This document shows, piece after piece, positions 1 to 7,831 of a DNA stretch of 64,000 nt (its first letter is position 1; every line of letters begins with the position of its first letter). The stretch comes from CADCVT01 sp036389155 (lineage in GTDB: Bacteria; Actinomycetota; Thermoleophilia; Solirubrobacterales; Solirubrobacteraceae): NCBI GenBank assembly GCA_036389155.1, contig DASVQN010000035.1, positions 62,001 to 126,000 on the forward strand. Direction: 5' to 3'. Under the pieces are notes generated by a model that saw only the letters and a list, made by a program, of their open reading frames with translations, searched no databases and was not told the DNA's origin. A program made the translations under genes and the position numbers.

Positions 1-225
1 CCCGGCGACGCCGATCAGCGCGCGCGGGCCGACGCCGCGGCGGAGGACCTCTTCGCGATGGCCGTGCGCCTCGGAGGGACGGTGAGCGGCGAGCACGGCA
101 TCGGGGTGCTCAAGAACGGCCAGCTGCGGCGCCAGTGGGCGCCCGCGGCGGTGGCGCTGCACCGGTCGGTGAAGGCGGCGCTGGATCCGAAGGGCCTCCT
201 GAACCCGGGGAAGAAGCTGCCGTGA
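1..225 (+). CDS. FAD-linked oxidase, C-terminal end (partial)
   Basis: The frame is open from the left edge and ends at TGA 223-225, leaving the last 74 residues. It contains GGTVSGEHGIG and ends LDPKGLLNPGKKLP. This is the typical end of GlcD/D-lactate dehydrogenase/alkyl-DHAP-synthase type flavoproteins, where the conserved GEHGIG segment lies near the substrate and flavin and the final NPGK closes the C-terminal domain. The family oxidises 2-hydroxy acids such as glycolate or D-lactate to 2-oxo acids. The substrate cannot be told from this fragment. Its 3' end overlaps the convergent EamA gene by 116 bp. Confidence 0.85.
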   Translation, partial: PGDADQRARADAAAEDLFAMAVRLGGTVSGEHGIGVLKNGQLRRQWAPAAVALHRSVKAALDPKGLLNPGKKLP

Positions 226-1066
226 CCAGCGCGACGCCGGCGAGGACCACGGCGGCGCCCGCGAGCATGCCGAACGTGATCTCGTCGCCGCGGAAGATGG
301 CGGCCCAGAGCACGCCGAAGACCGGCACGAGGTAGGTGACGGTCAAGGCGCTCGTCGCGCCCAGCTCGGCGATCAGGCGGAAGTAGATGAGGTAGCCGAT
401 CCCGCTCGCGCCGACGGCGAGGGCGACGACGGCGACGATCTGCCCGCCGTCCGGCGCCGCGCGCGGCGGGTCCGCGAGCAGGAGCGGGGCGAGGAGGACC
501 GCGGCGGCGAGCTGCTGCACCGTCGCGGCCGCCGCCGGCGACACGCGGGCGAAGTGCGCCTTGTGCAGGTGCCCGCCGGCCGCGTAGCAGGCGGCGGCGC
601 CCGTGGAGGCGGCGACGGCGAGCAGCGTCTTCGCGTCGAGGTCGACCGGCGCGAGGCCGACGACGAGCGCGACGCCGAGCAGCCCGAGCGCGAGGCCGGC
701 GGCGAGCTTGCCCGTCATGCGGTGCCCGATGAAGACGGCCGCGAACACCGCGCTGAACAGCGGCGCGGTGGCGTTGATGATCGCGGCCAGCGACGGCGGG
801 ATCGTCAGCTGCGCGGCCGAGATGAGCGCGAACGGCGCGGCGACGTTGACGGCGCCGACCAGGAACACGACCGCCGGCGGCACGCCGGTGCGCAGCGCCT
901 GACGGGTCGCCAGGGCGTACAGCGCGAGGACCGAGGCCGCCAGCAGGGCGCGCGAGCCGGCCATGGCGATCGCGCCGAGCGCGGGCACGGCGATGTCGAT
1001 GAAGATGAACGACGCGCCCCACATGGCGGCGAGCGCGACGAGCGCGATGCCCTGCCGGGCGTTCAC
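110..1066 (-). CDS. EamA/DMT-family transporter
   Basis: A 318-residue membrane protein made of two EamA repeats with about ten hydrophobic segments. It begins NARQGIALVALAAMWG and carries the family-typical NATAPLFSAVFA near the end of repeat one. DMT/EamA proteins export or import small metabolites; the substrate is unknown here. I chose GTG 1066 because it overlaps the Nudix stop (GTGA), indicating translational coupling, and because the frame upstream has no family character. The last 40 or so residues are a Pro/Ala/Gly-rich tail running antisense through the end of the FAD oxidase. That tail is unusual and may be dispensable. Confidence 0.8.
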   Translation of the reverse strand: MNARQGIALVALAAMWGASFIFIDIAVPALGAIAMAGSRALLAASVLALYALATRQALRTGVPPAVVFLVGAVNVAAPFALISAAQLTIPPSLAAIINATAPLFSAVFAAVFIGHRMTGKLAAGLALGLLGVALVVGLAPVDLDAKTLLAVAASTGAAACYAAGGHLHKAHFARVSPAAAATVQQLAAAVLLAPLLLADPPRAAPDGGQIVAVVALAVGASGIGYLIYFRLIAELGATSALTVTYLVPVFGVLWAAIFRGDEITFGMLAGAAVVLAGVALVTAASSPGSGGPSDPAPPSPTGAAPPPRAPTGAAAGRS

Positions 1067-1440
1067 AGCGTGCCGACGAGGTCCCGGTCGTGGTCGTAGG
1101 TGACGAGCTCCCGCGCCTCGGCGGGCGCCAGCCAGCGCAGCTCGTCGACCTCGTCGTTGGGCGCGAAGCCGTCGTCCTGCACCGGCTCCATCAGCCAGTA
1201 GCGGACGAGCTTCGGCCGGTCCTTGTGGTCGCGGTAGCGCGCCGGCGCGAGCTCGGCGCCCAGGCGGCACCGCAGGCCCGTCTCCTCCCACACCTCGCGC
1301 AGGGCGGCCTCCTCGAACGTCTCGCCCTCGTCGACCTTGCCCTTCGGCACCGACCAGTCGTCGTAGCGCGGGCGGTGGACCAGGCAGATCGCGCCGTCGC
1401 GGACGACGACGCCACCGGCTGCGTGCACCTCCTCGGCCAT
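1063..1440 (-). CDS. Nudix hydrolase
   Basis: A 125-residue single-domain Nudix protein. The complete Nudix box GX5EX7REUXEEXGU runs from G34 to L56 (GKVDEGE...REVWEETGL), including the Mg-binding glutamates. The preceding RPRYDDWSVPKGK resembles the N-terminal domain of mycobacterial MutT1-type and diadenosine polyphosphate hydrolases. Likely substrates are oxidised nucleotides or dinucleoside polyphosphates; this is inference. No histidine-phosphatase domain follows, unlike full-length MutT1. It is the first gene of a coupled pair with the EamA transporter. A TAGCCT box sits 6 nt before the ATG. Confidence 0.88.
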   Translation of the reverse strand: MAEEVHAAGGVVVRDGAICLVHRPRYDDWSVPKGKVDEGETFEEAALREVWEETGLRCRLGAELAPARYRDHKDRPKLVRYWLMEPVQDDGFAPNDEVDELRWLAPAEARELVTYDHDRDLVGTL

Positions 1441-1452
1441 CGGCCGAGGCTA
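1441..1452 (-). promoter_or_regulatory. -10 box, leaderless start of the Nudix gene
   Basis: On the minus strand TAGCCT is followed by six bases and then ATG 1440. This is the spacing expected when transcription begins at the start codon itself. No Shine-Dalgarno sequence is present. Confidence 0.45.
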
Positions 1453-1468
1453 GCGAGCGGCTACGGCG

Positions 1469-2833
1469 TCACGCGGGATCACGACGCGCGGGGGGCGGGC
1501 GCAGGCGGAAGCGGCGCACGAAGCGCTCGCCCGGCAGCTTGGCGGCGGTCGCGAAGACGGTGACGCGCATCGGCCCGCGGAGCGCTCGGCGGGCGGCCGC
1601 GGTACCCGCCTCGAGCACCGCCGCGCGGCGCTCGCCGGCGGCCAGGCGCGCCTGCGCGCCCAGCGTGACGGCCGGCCGGCGGTGACGGCGGATGACGGCC
1701 TCGACGTCGGTCACGCAGCCCCCGCTCGCGTCGGCAGGGCAGCGCAGGGGCACGCGCAGCGTGCGGCCGCGTGGCTCCGGACGGCCGCCGAGGCGCGCGC
1801 CGTGGCAGGGCGCAGGCGTCGCGACCGGCGGCGGCGGGCCCTCGTAGTCCCACACCTGGATGACGGGCACTGCACACGGAAGGGTCGTGAGCGCGATGCG
1901 GTGTCCGTCGATCGCCGGGACGCCGAGCCCGACGCCGACCGGGACGCGCGCGACGACGCGGCCGTCGAAGTCGCTCACCGCGAACCCGCCGTCGCCGGGG
2001 TCGCGGTACAGCAGGCGGTCCCCGGCGCGCGCCAGGACGGCCGCGTTCGCCGGCAGGGGCAGCTCGCGGATCGCCGGTGCGTCCGGGCTCGTGACGCCGT
2101 GGAGGAGCGGATGGCCGGGCCTGTCGGTCGTCGCGCTCCAGACGGCGCTCCCGTCGGCGGCGAGCTCCACGTCGTCGACGCCGGGCCAGTCCGCGGGCAG
2201 CTGGGGCCGGTAGACCTCGGTGCCGTCGCGCCAGTTGGTGACCACCGGGCGCAGGTCGCCGTCGAGGTGCGCGACCAGGTCGCCGGCGGCGGACCAGGGC
2301 GTGCGGCCGGCAACGTCGGTGTGAGCGCCGGTCGCCGGGTCGAGGAAGCGGATGGCGGCCGTCGTGGTCGTCCCCGGGGTGCCGTAGACCGGGAGGACGA
2401 CGTGATCGCCGACCAGCTCGGGGCGGCTGTAGAAGAACTCGGCGCCGGCGGCGATCGGGTGCAGCGCGCCTGGCGGGCCGGCGAGCGCGGTGACGCCGAC
2501 CGGGTCGGTCCCGCCCTTGTGCGCGGGCCCGTCCCACTGCACCCACAGCAGCGCCGTGCTGCGCGAGACACCGAACGACGCGGACACGCTCTGCGCCCCG
2601 GGCGGGGCGGCGGCGCGGGCGATCACGGTGGGCGGGGCGCCGGCGTCGCCGACGACCAGGCGCGCCGCGAGGTCGTCGCCGGCCTCGACCCACGCCAGGC
2701 GACCGTCGGCGAAGACGGGGCCCGTGGCGAACGACGCGGGACCGAATCCCGCCGCGAAACCGGACTGCGCCCCGGCCGGCGGCGCGCAGGCGAGACAGCT
2801 CAGGACGATCGCAACGCAGGTCGGGGCGCGCAT
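1469..2833 (-). CDS. Secreted beta-propeller-like protein, function unknown
   Basis: A 454-residue protein with a Sec signal peptide (residues 1 to about 22, ending PPAGAQS). The body is a series of short beta-rich units in which Asp-Gly turns recur (FADGRLAWV, AADGSAVW, DFDGRVVARV), consistent with a TolB/WD-like propeller but too diverged to name. The last 110 residues form a separate module with a cysteine pair (LRCPADASGGCVTD) and a positively charged tail. Similar small beta modules end several other secreted proteins in this window. Role unknown; it probably acts at the cell surface. Confidence 0.65.
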   Translation of the reverse strand: MRAPTCVAIVLSCLACAPPAGAQSGFAAGFGPASFATGPVFADGRLAWVEAGDDLAARLVVGDAGAPPTVIARAAAPPGAQSVSASFGVSRSTALLWVQWDGPAHKGGTDPVGVTALAGPPGALHPIAAGAEFFYSRPELVGDHVVLPVYGTPGTTTTAAIRFLDPATGAHTDVAGRTPWSAAGDLVAHLDGDLRPVVTNWRDGTEVYRPQLPADWPGVDDVELAADGSAVWSATTDRPGHPLLHGVTSPDAPAIRELPLPANAAVLARAGDRLLYRDPGDGGFAVSDFDGRVVARVPVGVGLGVPAIDGHRIALTTLPCAVPVIQVWDYEGPPPPVATPAPCHGARLGGRPEPRGRTLRVPLRCPADASGGCVTDVEAVIRRHRRPAVTLGAQARLAAGERRAAVLEAGTAAARRALRGPMRVTVFATAAKLPGERFVRRFRLRPPPARRDPA

Positions 2834-2886
2834 GCCGCTAAGACGCTTCGCCGCGCGGCAAGTTGCTCCTCCGCAATGCTGCGCGC

Positions 2887-3822
2887 GTGACCACCGCCTC
2901 CGCCGTCCCCGCGACCCGCGACGAGCTCGAGGGCGACGAGGCGCTCGAGACGCTGCGCTCGGTCGGCCGGCGGCGGCTGCTGGTCGACACCGTCGACCGC
3001 TTCCGCGCGGCGGACGCCTTCAGCCACTCGCGCGCGCTCGCGTTCCAGTTCACGCTCACGCTGCTGCCCGCGCTCATCGCGCTCGTGGGCCTCGCCGCCG
3101 CGCTCGACCAGGACGACGTGACGCGCACGGTGCGCGCGACGATCGAGGCGCTCGCACCGGGTGCGGCGGGGGAGATCCTCACCGACGCGCTGCGGCAGGG
3201 ATCGACGGCCGCGTCGCGCGACGACGGCGAGACCGCGCTCGTCGGCGGGGCGCTCGCCGCGCTGCTCGCGGGCACGACGGCGATGGCGCAGATCGAGCGC
3301 GGCGCGAACCGGCTCTACGGCGTCGAGCGCGACCGGCCGTTCGTGCGCAAGTACCTCAACGCGCTCGCGCTCGCGCTGTCGGCGGGCGTGCTCGCCGTGC
3401 TGTCGGTGGTCGTCCTCGTCGGCGGGAGCGCCGTCCGCGACGCCGCGGGCTGGAGCGAGGGCTTCGACACCGCGTGGTCGATCGCGCGGTGGCCGCTCGG
3501 CCTGGCGTGCGCGGTGGCCGCCGTCGCCCTCCTGTTCGAGCAGGCCCCGCGGCGGCGCCAGCCGGAGCCCTCCTGGCTGGCCTTCGGCGCCGCGACGTCG
3601 ACGATCCTGTGGCTCGCGTTCATGGGCGCGTTCGCGCTGTACGTGAACGCGGCGGGCTCCTTCGGCTCGACCTACGGCCCGATCGCCGGGACGATCGGCG
3701 TCCTGCTGTGGGCGTTCCTCAGCTCGGTCGCGCTCTTCGGCGGCGTCGCTCTCTCGGCGCAGCTGGAGGCGGTGCGGGCGGGCGTGCCCTCGCCGCGCGT
3801 CGATCGCGAGGAGAACGCCTAG
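2887..3822 (+). CDS. YihY/BrkB-family inner-membrane protein
   Basis: A 311-residue membrane protein of the YihY/UPF0761 family, once misnamed ribonuclease BN. The family core shows as FSHSRALAFQFTLTLLPALIAL at the first helix, the central ALLAGTTAMAQIERGANRLYGVERDRPF stretch, and the late TYGPIAGTIGVLLWAFLSSVALFGG segment. About six transmembrane helices are predictable. The family is of unknown molecular function and has been discussed as a transporter or envelope protein. GTG 2887 is preferred over a TTG 24 nt upstream. Its stop lies 8 bp from the convergent 47-aa ORF. Confidence 0.85.
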   Translation: MTTASAVPATRDELEGDEALETLRSVGRRRLLVDTVDRFRAADAFSHSRALAFQFTLTLLPALIALVGLAAALDQDDVTRTVRATIEALAPGAAGEILTDALRQGSTAASRDDGETALVGGALAALLAGTTAMAQIERGANRLYGVERDRPFVRKYLNALALALSAGVLAVLSVVVLVGGSAVRDAAGWSEGFDTAWSIARWPLGLACAVAAVALLFEQAPRRRQPEPSWLAFGAATSTILWLAFMGAFALYVNAAGSFGSTYGPIAGTIGVLLWAFLSSVALFGGVALSAQLEAVRAGVPSPRVDREENA

Positions 3823-3829
3823 CGCCCTC

Positions 3830-3973
3830 TCAGGAAGGCTTCTCGGGCTTCAAGGGTTTCTCGCGCCGCCCGTAGGTCTCGACCTTCATGAGCCGCTTGC
3901 GGCGCTCCTCGATCGCCTTGCGCCGCGCCGCCTCGTCCGCTCGCGCCTGGTCGTCCTTGGGGGGTTCGCCCAT
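3830..3973 (-). CDS. 47-aa charged peptide at the end of the caspase operon
   Basis: An intact short frame beginning MGEPPKDDQARADEAARRK and ending KPEKPS. It is almost entirely charged and helical-looking, rich in Arg, Lys, Glu and Ala, with no membrane segment. It starts 14 bp after the upstream three-TM gene on the same strand, so it is placed as the last gene of the operon. Charged peptides of this size can be regulatory partners, but also occur as unremarkable housekeeping ORFs. I do not recognise a family. Confidence 0.5.
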   Translation of the reverse strand: MGEPPKDDQARADEAARRKAIEERRKRLMKVETYGRREKPLKPEKPS

Positions 3974-3987
3974 GCTCAGCCGCCTCC

Positions 3988-4476
3988 TCACGCCAACTCG
4001 ATCAACCACGCCACGATCTCGGCGAACAGCAGCACCGCGCCGATCCGGAACGCCCAGAAAAGCTGGACCACCTTGGGCTCATTCTTGTCGAACGAGCTCT
4101 CGAACACCTCGGCCAGCTCGATTCGCACCGCGTCCGTGTCGGAGTGATCCTTGTACTCCGCGATGAGCGCCGCGGCGCTCGGTTCGAACTGCCATGCGGC
4201 GGACCGCGGCCAGATCACGAAGATGCAGGCGAGGCCGAGCAGCCCGAACGCGGCGAGCCCGGCGATCTCGGCACCCTGGAACGCGTGGTCGGTGACGACC
4301 TGGCCGCCGACGACGTGCGTGTCCTTGATCGCCTCCGCTCCGAGGAACGACGTGACGATGCCCGCCGCCGAGAGGAGCGTCGCCGCGCGTGAGCGCAGGT
4401 TCTCCAGCCGCGCGCGCTGGTCGTTCAGGGCACGCAGCGAGAGGTCGTAGATCAGCTCCGCCGTGGACGCGGTCAT
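3988..4476 (-). CDS. Three-TM membrane protein coupled to the caspase-like gene
   Basis: A 162-residue protein. A short cytosolic helix (residues 5-30, LSLRALNDQRARLENLRSRA) precedes a hydrophobic segment at about 32-48, a second at about 70-89 (GLAAFGLLGLACIFVIW) and a last one at about 140-158 near the C terminus. The helix 94-130 between TM2 and TM3 is acidic. Helix-TM proteins of this build occur as membrane effectors next to signalling or protease genes in conflict systems; I cannot assign it to a named family. Its ATG overlaps the caspase-like stop as ATGA, so it is translated with it. A membrane-disrupting or sensor role is inference. Confidence 0.75.
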   Translation of the reverse strand: MTASTAELIYDLSLRALNDQRARLENLRSRAATLLSAAGIVTSFLGAEAIKDTHVVGGQVVTDHAFQGAEIAGLAAFGLLGLACIFVIWPRSAAWQFEPSAAALIAEYKDHSDTDAVRIELAEVFESSFDKNEPKVVQLFWAFRIGAVLLFAEIVAWLIELA

Positions 4477-5654
4477 GCGGCGGGCGTCGCGGCCTGGATG
4501 ACGAAGTCGGTCGCCGGGGGTTCCACGAGCTTGGCCCTCCTCCTGGTGTGCGGGCGGTCGTCCGGCGGCGAGACGGCGATGTGCGCGTCGTAGTAGCCCG
4601 CCGGCACCTCCTTGCTGAAGGGGTGGGGATGAAAGGGCGAGGCGGTGCTGAAGATCGTGGTGGCGGTGTCGCTCTCGACGATGTCGACCGCGGCCCAGTC
4701 GACCGCCTCCTCCGGGGTCACCGAGACGCGGAGCTGTGCCGGCGGCGGCGCGGACAGCTCGTTGAGCACGAGCTCTCCGCTGCCGTCGCGGATCTCGAAG
4801 CGCTGTTGCGTCCCGTAGTCCGCGTTGAGGCGGTCGACGACGCTGTTCAGCCCCCTCTGGAGCGAGGTCCCCGTGACGTGCCAGCGCCGCTCGCCGTACT
4901 CGTCGTCGTAGGCGCAGGCCGCAGATCCGCCCAGGCAGGCCAACAGCGCCTCGCTGAAGATGCTCTGGTGACCCGCGATCCCGTAGGCGAGCATGCCGTC
5001 GCCGGCCGTGTAGAGGACGGACGTCCGCCGCGCCGCGCGGTCGACGTTCTCCACCTTCGGGACGTCCCACAGCGGCGTGACGTCGGTCTTCTCGTAGCGA
5101 TCGGTGAGCGTCTTGTGCGTGTCGCGGCACGCATCGAAGACGTAGAACTGGAGCCGGGCCATGTTCGGCCGCTCCTCCGCGACGGTCATCCCACCGATGA
5201 GGGTGTCGCTGTCGACCGCGCGATGCAGGTGCGCGCCCTCGCCGTCGCCGAAGTCCTCGAGAAGCAGCACGTGGTCGCCTCGGCCCCGCTGGAGGCCGTG
5301 CCCCGCGAAGTAGAAGAGCGCGACGTCGTCCGAGTCCTCGGACGCGACCTCCCGCCAGTGATTCGCGGCGTGGGCGACCGCCTTCCACGTGCAAGGGGAT
5401 GTGGCGGTCGCGACGGCCGGCTCCTCCGCGGCTTCGAGCTCCGACGGGGCTACGAGCAGCTGGAGGTCACCCGGCGCGCGCCCGGCGAATCCGTGCCCGG
5501 CGATCCACTCGTGCACGCAGAACGCCGCGCGGGCGGCCGACTGCAGGGACCGGAGGCCGAGCGTGGGGCCGTCCGTCGGCGCACCCTCGGTCAAATGCGG
5601 GTAGGCGCTGATCCCGACGATCAGCGCATGCACGCGGCCGTGGTCAGGCGCCAT
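4473..5654 (-). CDS. Caspase-like (C14) protease with intact His-Cys dyad
   Basis: A 393-residue protein with a caspase fold at about residues 7-270. The first strand is HALIVGISAYPHL, followed by FYFAGHG (His119) and FYVFDACRD (Cys176): the classical HG and DACRD catalytic motifs of clan CD proteases. YTAGDGMLAYG and SIFSEALLACLGG complete the core. The C-terminal 100 residues form a small beta domain with VPAGYYDAHI, shared with the upstream paralogue. Bacterial relatives are activated proteases in defence or cell death; the target here is unknown. There is no signal peptide. It overlaps the upstream paralogue by 11 bp and the downstream membrane gene by ATGA. ATG 5654 is the first start before the fold. 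Confidence 0.85.
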   Translation of the reverse strand: MAPDHGRVHALIVGISAYPHLTEGAPTDGPTLGLRSLQSAARAAFCVHEWIAGHGFAGRAPGDLQLLVAPSELEAAEEPAVATATSPCTWKAVAHAANHWREVASEDSDDVALFYFAGHGLQRGRGDHVLLLEDFGDGEGAHLHRAVDSDTLIGGMTVAEERPNMARLQFYVFDACRDTHKTLTDRYEKTDVTPLWDVPKVENVDRAARRTSVLYTAGDGMLAYGIAGHQSIFSEALLACLGGSAACAYDDEYGERRWHVTGTSLQRGLNSVVDRLNADYGTQQRFEIRDGSGELVLNELSAPPPAQLRVSVTPEEAVDWAAVDIVESDTATTIFSTASPFHPHPFSKEVPAGYYDAHIAVSPPDDRPHTRRRAKLVEPPATDFVIQAATPAA

Positions 5655-6807
5655 GGCGCTCGTCGGTCGCCGTGGCGCCCCATGTCGCGCTCGGCGGCTT
5701 CGCGAGCCGCCAGCGCCCCCGCCGGTCGCCCACGTCGAGCCGGTAGAACCCGGCCGGGACCTCGAGCCGCACCGGGCCCTCCGCGGCGACCGGCTCGCCG
5801 CTCCAGACGACCTCCTCGGTCTCGTCCCGGAGCGCATGGGGTACGCCGGGCTCCGCCGCGATGACGATCTCGACGGGCGGGGCGTGCTCGAGGTGCAGGA
5901 GCGGGAAGTCCCGGACCGCACCGCCGACGTCGACGTCGAGGTCGAGGTCGAGGCGCTCGCCGAAGACGCGCATCTGCTCGTGCATCGCGGCGGCCAGCGA
6001 TGCGATCGTCACGTCCCACCGCGTCCCATCGGGTGTGTCGACGGGAGTCGCCCCGCGCCCGTCGAAGCAGAGCATGAGCGCGTCGCCGAAGAACGTCCCC
6101 TGGCCCGGTACCCCGTACGGCAGCTGGCCCGGCCGGGCGGCGTACAGCGTCATCGCCGCTCGGTCGTCGAGGCTGATCGGCGCGCTGTCGAACACCGCGG
6201 TCGCGTTCAGCGTGAGGTGGTGCTGCTCGGCCGGGACCCCGCGCCGGCCCACGTCGTACGCGAACAGCTGCGTCCTCGCCATGTCGGGCTGCCAGGGATG
6301 TGGCGCCATCCCCGCGTATAGGGAGTGGAGGCTGACGGCGCTCCGGAAGAGGGGGCCGATGCCGTTCCCGAAGTCGCTGAGCAGGAAGAGCTGCTCGCTG
6401 GCGGTCGACTCGATTCCCCAACCGGCAAGGTAGGCGACCGCCACGCTGTCGCGATGGCGCGCCGCGTCCGCGCGCCATTCCTCGGCGGCCTGGAGGAACG
6501 ACTCGAGGGTAGGAGGGCCCGCGTCCGCCTCCGCCAGCTCCGGCAATGCCGCGAGCTCCTCCTCGGAGGGTGCGATCAGGAGCCGGCACGTCGCCAGCGG
6601 GGCGACGGGGTGGGCGCGCGCCTCGAGGTACTGGAACAGCCGGTACGCGGCGATCCCGGGGGAGGCGAGCTGCCCCATGCCGAACGTGCTGTCGGCGGGT
6701 GGCCCGGACCCCTCCTCGAGGTGCGGATATCTGCTCACGCCGACGAGCAGCACGTGCAGGCCCGGACCGTCGGCGACCTCGCGGCGACGGTCCAGGACCA
6801 GGCTCAT
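5644..6807 (-). CDS. Caspase-fold pseudoprotease, paralogue of the downstream protease
   Basis: A 387-residue protein aligning along its whole length with the downstream protease. It has HVLLVGVSRYPHL, then VAYLAGWGIE where the other has FYFAGHG, then FAYDVGRR where the other has VFDACRD. So Trp130 replaces the catalytic His and Gly187 replaces the catalytic Cys; proteolysis is not expected. The surrounding core (MARTQLF, PYGVPGQGTFFGDALMLCFDG) and the C-terminal beta domain (VPAGFYRLDV) are kept. The reading frame is intact and starts in an ATGA overlap with the upstream membrane gene, arguing against decay. A regulatory, scaffold or sensor role for the active partner is likely but inferred. 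Confidence 0.82.
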   Translation of the reverse strand: MSLVLDRRREVADGPGLHVLLVGVSRYPHLEEGSGPPADSTFGMGQLASPGIAAYRLFQYLEARAHPVAPLATCRLLIAPSEEELAALPELAEADAGPPTLESFLQAAEEWRADAARHRDSVAVAYLAGWGIESTASEQLFLLSDFGNGIGPLFRSAVSLHSLYAGMAPHPWQPDMARTQLFAYDVGRRGVPAEQHHLTLNATAVFDSAPISLDDRAAMTLYAARPGQLPYGVPGQGTFFGDALMLCFDGRGATPVDTPDGTRWDVTIASLAAAMHEQMRVFGERLDLDLDVDVGGAVRDFPLLHLEHAPPVEIVIAAEPGVPHALRDETEEVVWSGEPVAAEGPVRLEVPAGFYRLDVGDRRGRWRLAKPPSATWGATATDERHGA

Positions 6808-7769
6808 AGGGCGCGGCGCCCCGGCGCGGCGACCGGCTGCGAAGCGGGCGGCCGTTCGCTGGGCGGCCTGTCATCCATCGTCGCCGGGGGCTCGCGCCCA
6901 CCGCTGCCGCGCAGCCGGGCCAGCCGGCTGAGGACGTCGAACCAGAACGGCGCACCGAACGACAGGGCGATCGCGGTCAGCAGGAGTCCGGCGAGCTTGC
7001 CGAGCCACTCCCGGCCGAACTCGTCGGGCGTCGTGTCGTCGGTCCACCCGAGCGGGATCCCGAGCTCTTCGACCTCGTCGACGCACTCGGCGGTGTAGTC
7101 GATCGGCGCCGAGGGGTCCGCCTCGACGTCCGGGCACGTCGTGTCCGCCTGCTGGTTGCCCGCCGTCTCGACCACGGCAGCGCGGACGGCGTCGTCCTTC
7201 CACAGGCGCTCGCCGACCGCGAACGAGTCGGCGTTGACGGCGAGCGTCAGCAGCAAGCCGATCACGAACAGGATCTTCTGGACGCGCCGCTTGTACCACC
7301 CGCTGACGCGGTTCATGACGTCGTCGAACGAGCGCTCCATCGAGAGGCGGAAGTGATCGGCGTCGCCGCGCGCCTCCTTCAGGGCGTCGTTGAGGAGCGT
7401 CTGCACGGCCGGGTTCTGGATCTTCTCGACGGCGTCCTTCGCGTGGGCGATCACGTCGTGGCTCGTCCCGGCCGTCGGCGGCGCGAGGGTGTCGAGCAGC
7501 GCGAGCGAGAACGCGCGCGGCGGGATGTACGAGGGGAGGCGGCCCTTCGGGTCGTGCAGCGCTCGGATCCGCGGGCTGGAGATGAACCGCTTGAAGGTCT
7601 CCTCGTCGCCGAGCAGCTGCCGCAGGCCGGTCTCGAGGTCCCGCGCGCGCAGCTTCAGGCGCGCCGCGATCACCTCGTTGATCGTCGAGGTGACGATGCT
7701 GAGCACGAAGTAGAGGAACGCTATGCCGAGCAGGACGTCGAGCGCGGGCAATCCGCTGAGATCCGGCAT
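6804..7769 (-). CDS. Three-TM membrane protein heading the caspase operon
   Basis: A 321-residue protein. An N-terminal TM at about 8-28 (DVLLGIAFLYFVLSIVTSTI) runs into a basic helix (ARLKLRARDLETGLRQLL) and the motif PSYIPPRAFSLALLDTL. A second TM lies at about 166-182 and a third at about 257-275 (LAGLLLTAIALSFGAPFWF), between them an acidic loop with two cysteines. The C-terminal tail is Pro/Arg-rich. Proteins with this NEVIAARLKLRARDLE and PSYIP..FALALLD pattern are widespread in bacteria and, as far as I know, uncharacterised. It is the first gene of the caspase operon. A possible -35/-10 pair and leaderless spacing precede ATG 7769. Confidence 0.8.
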   Translation of the reverse strand: MPDLSGLPALDVLLGIAFLYFVLSIVTSTINEVIAARLKLRARDLETGLRQLLGDEETFKRFISSPRIRALHDPKGRLPSYIPPRAFSLALLDTLAPPTAGTSHDVIAHAKDAVEKIQNPAVQTLLNDALKEARGDADHFRLSMERSFDDVMNRVSGWYKRRVQKILFVIGLLLTLAVNADSFAVGERLWKDDAVRAAVVETAGNQQADTTCPDVEADPSAPIDYTAECVDEVEELGIPLGWTDDTTPDEFGREWLGKLAGLLLTAIALSFGAPFWFDVLSRLARLRGSGGREPPATMDDRPPSERPPASQPVAAPGRRAL

Positions 7770-7776
7770 GAAGCGG

Positions 7777-7806
7777 ACGGTATCCGCGGCCGGCGACGCA
7801 ATGCAA
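7777..7806 (-). promoter_or_regulatory. Promoter of the caspase operon
   Basis: On the minus strand TTGCAT (7806-7801), an 18-bp spacer and TACCGT (7782-7777) are followed by seven bases and the ATG at 7769. The -10 position suggests a leaderless operon transcript. The -35 match is weak to moderate. Confidence 0.5.
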
Positions 7807-7831
7807 GGGCGCTGATCGCTGAGGGCGGGGC

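Noticed and set aside
5644..6807. Calling the catalytically dead caspase-like gene a pseudogene
   Set aside because: The frame is intact, full length, and translationally coupled on both sides, which favours a working pseudoenzyme.
3988..7769. Reading either three-TM protein as a bacterial gasdermin
   Set aside because: Gasdermins are soluble two-domain proteins that insert after cleavage. These have clear hydrophobic helices throughout and no gasdermin-like N-terminal beta domain.
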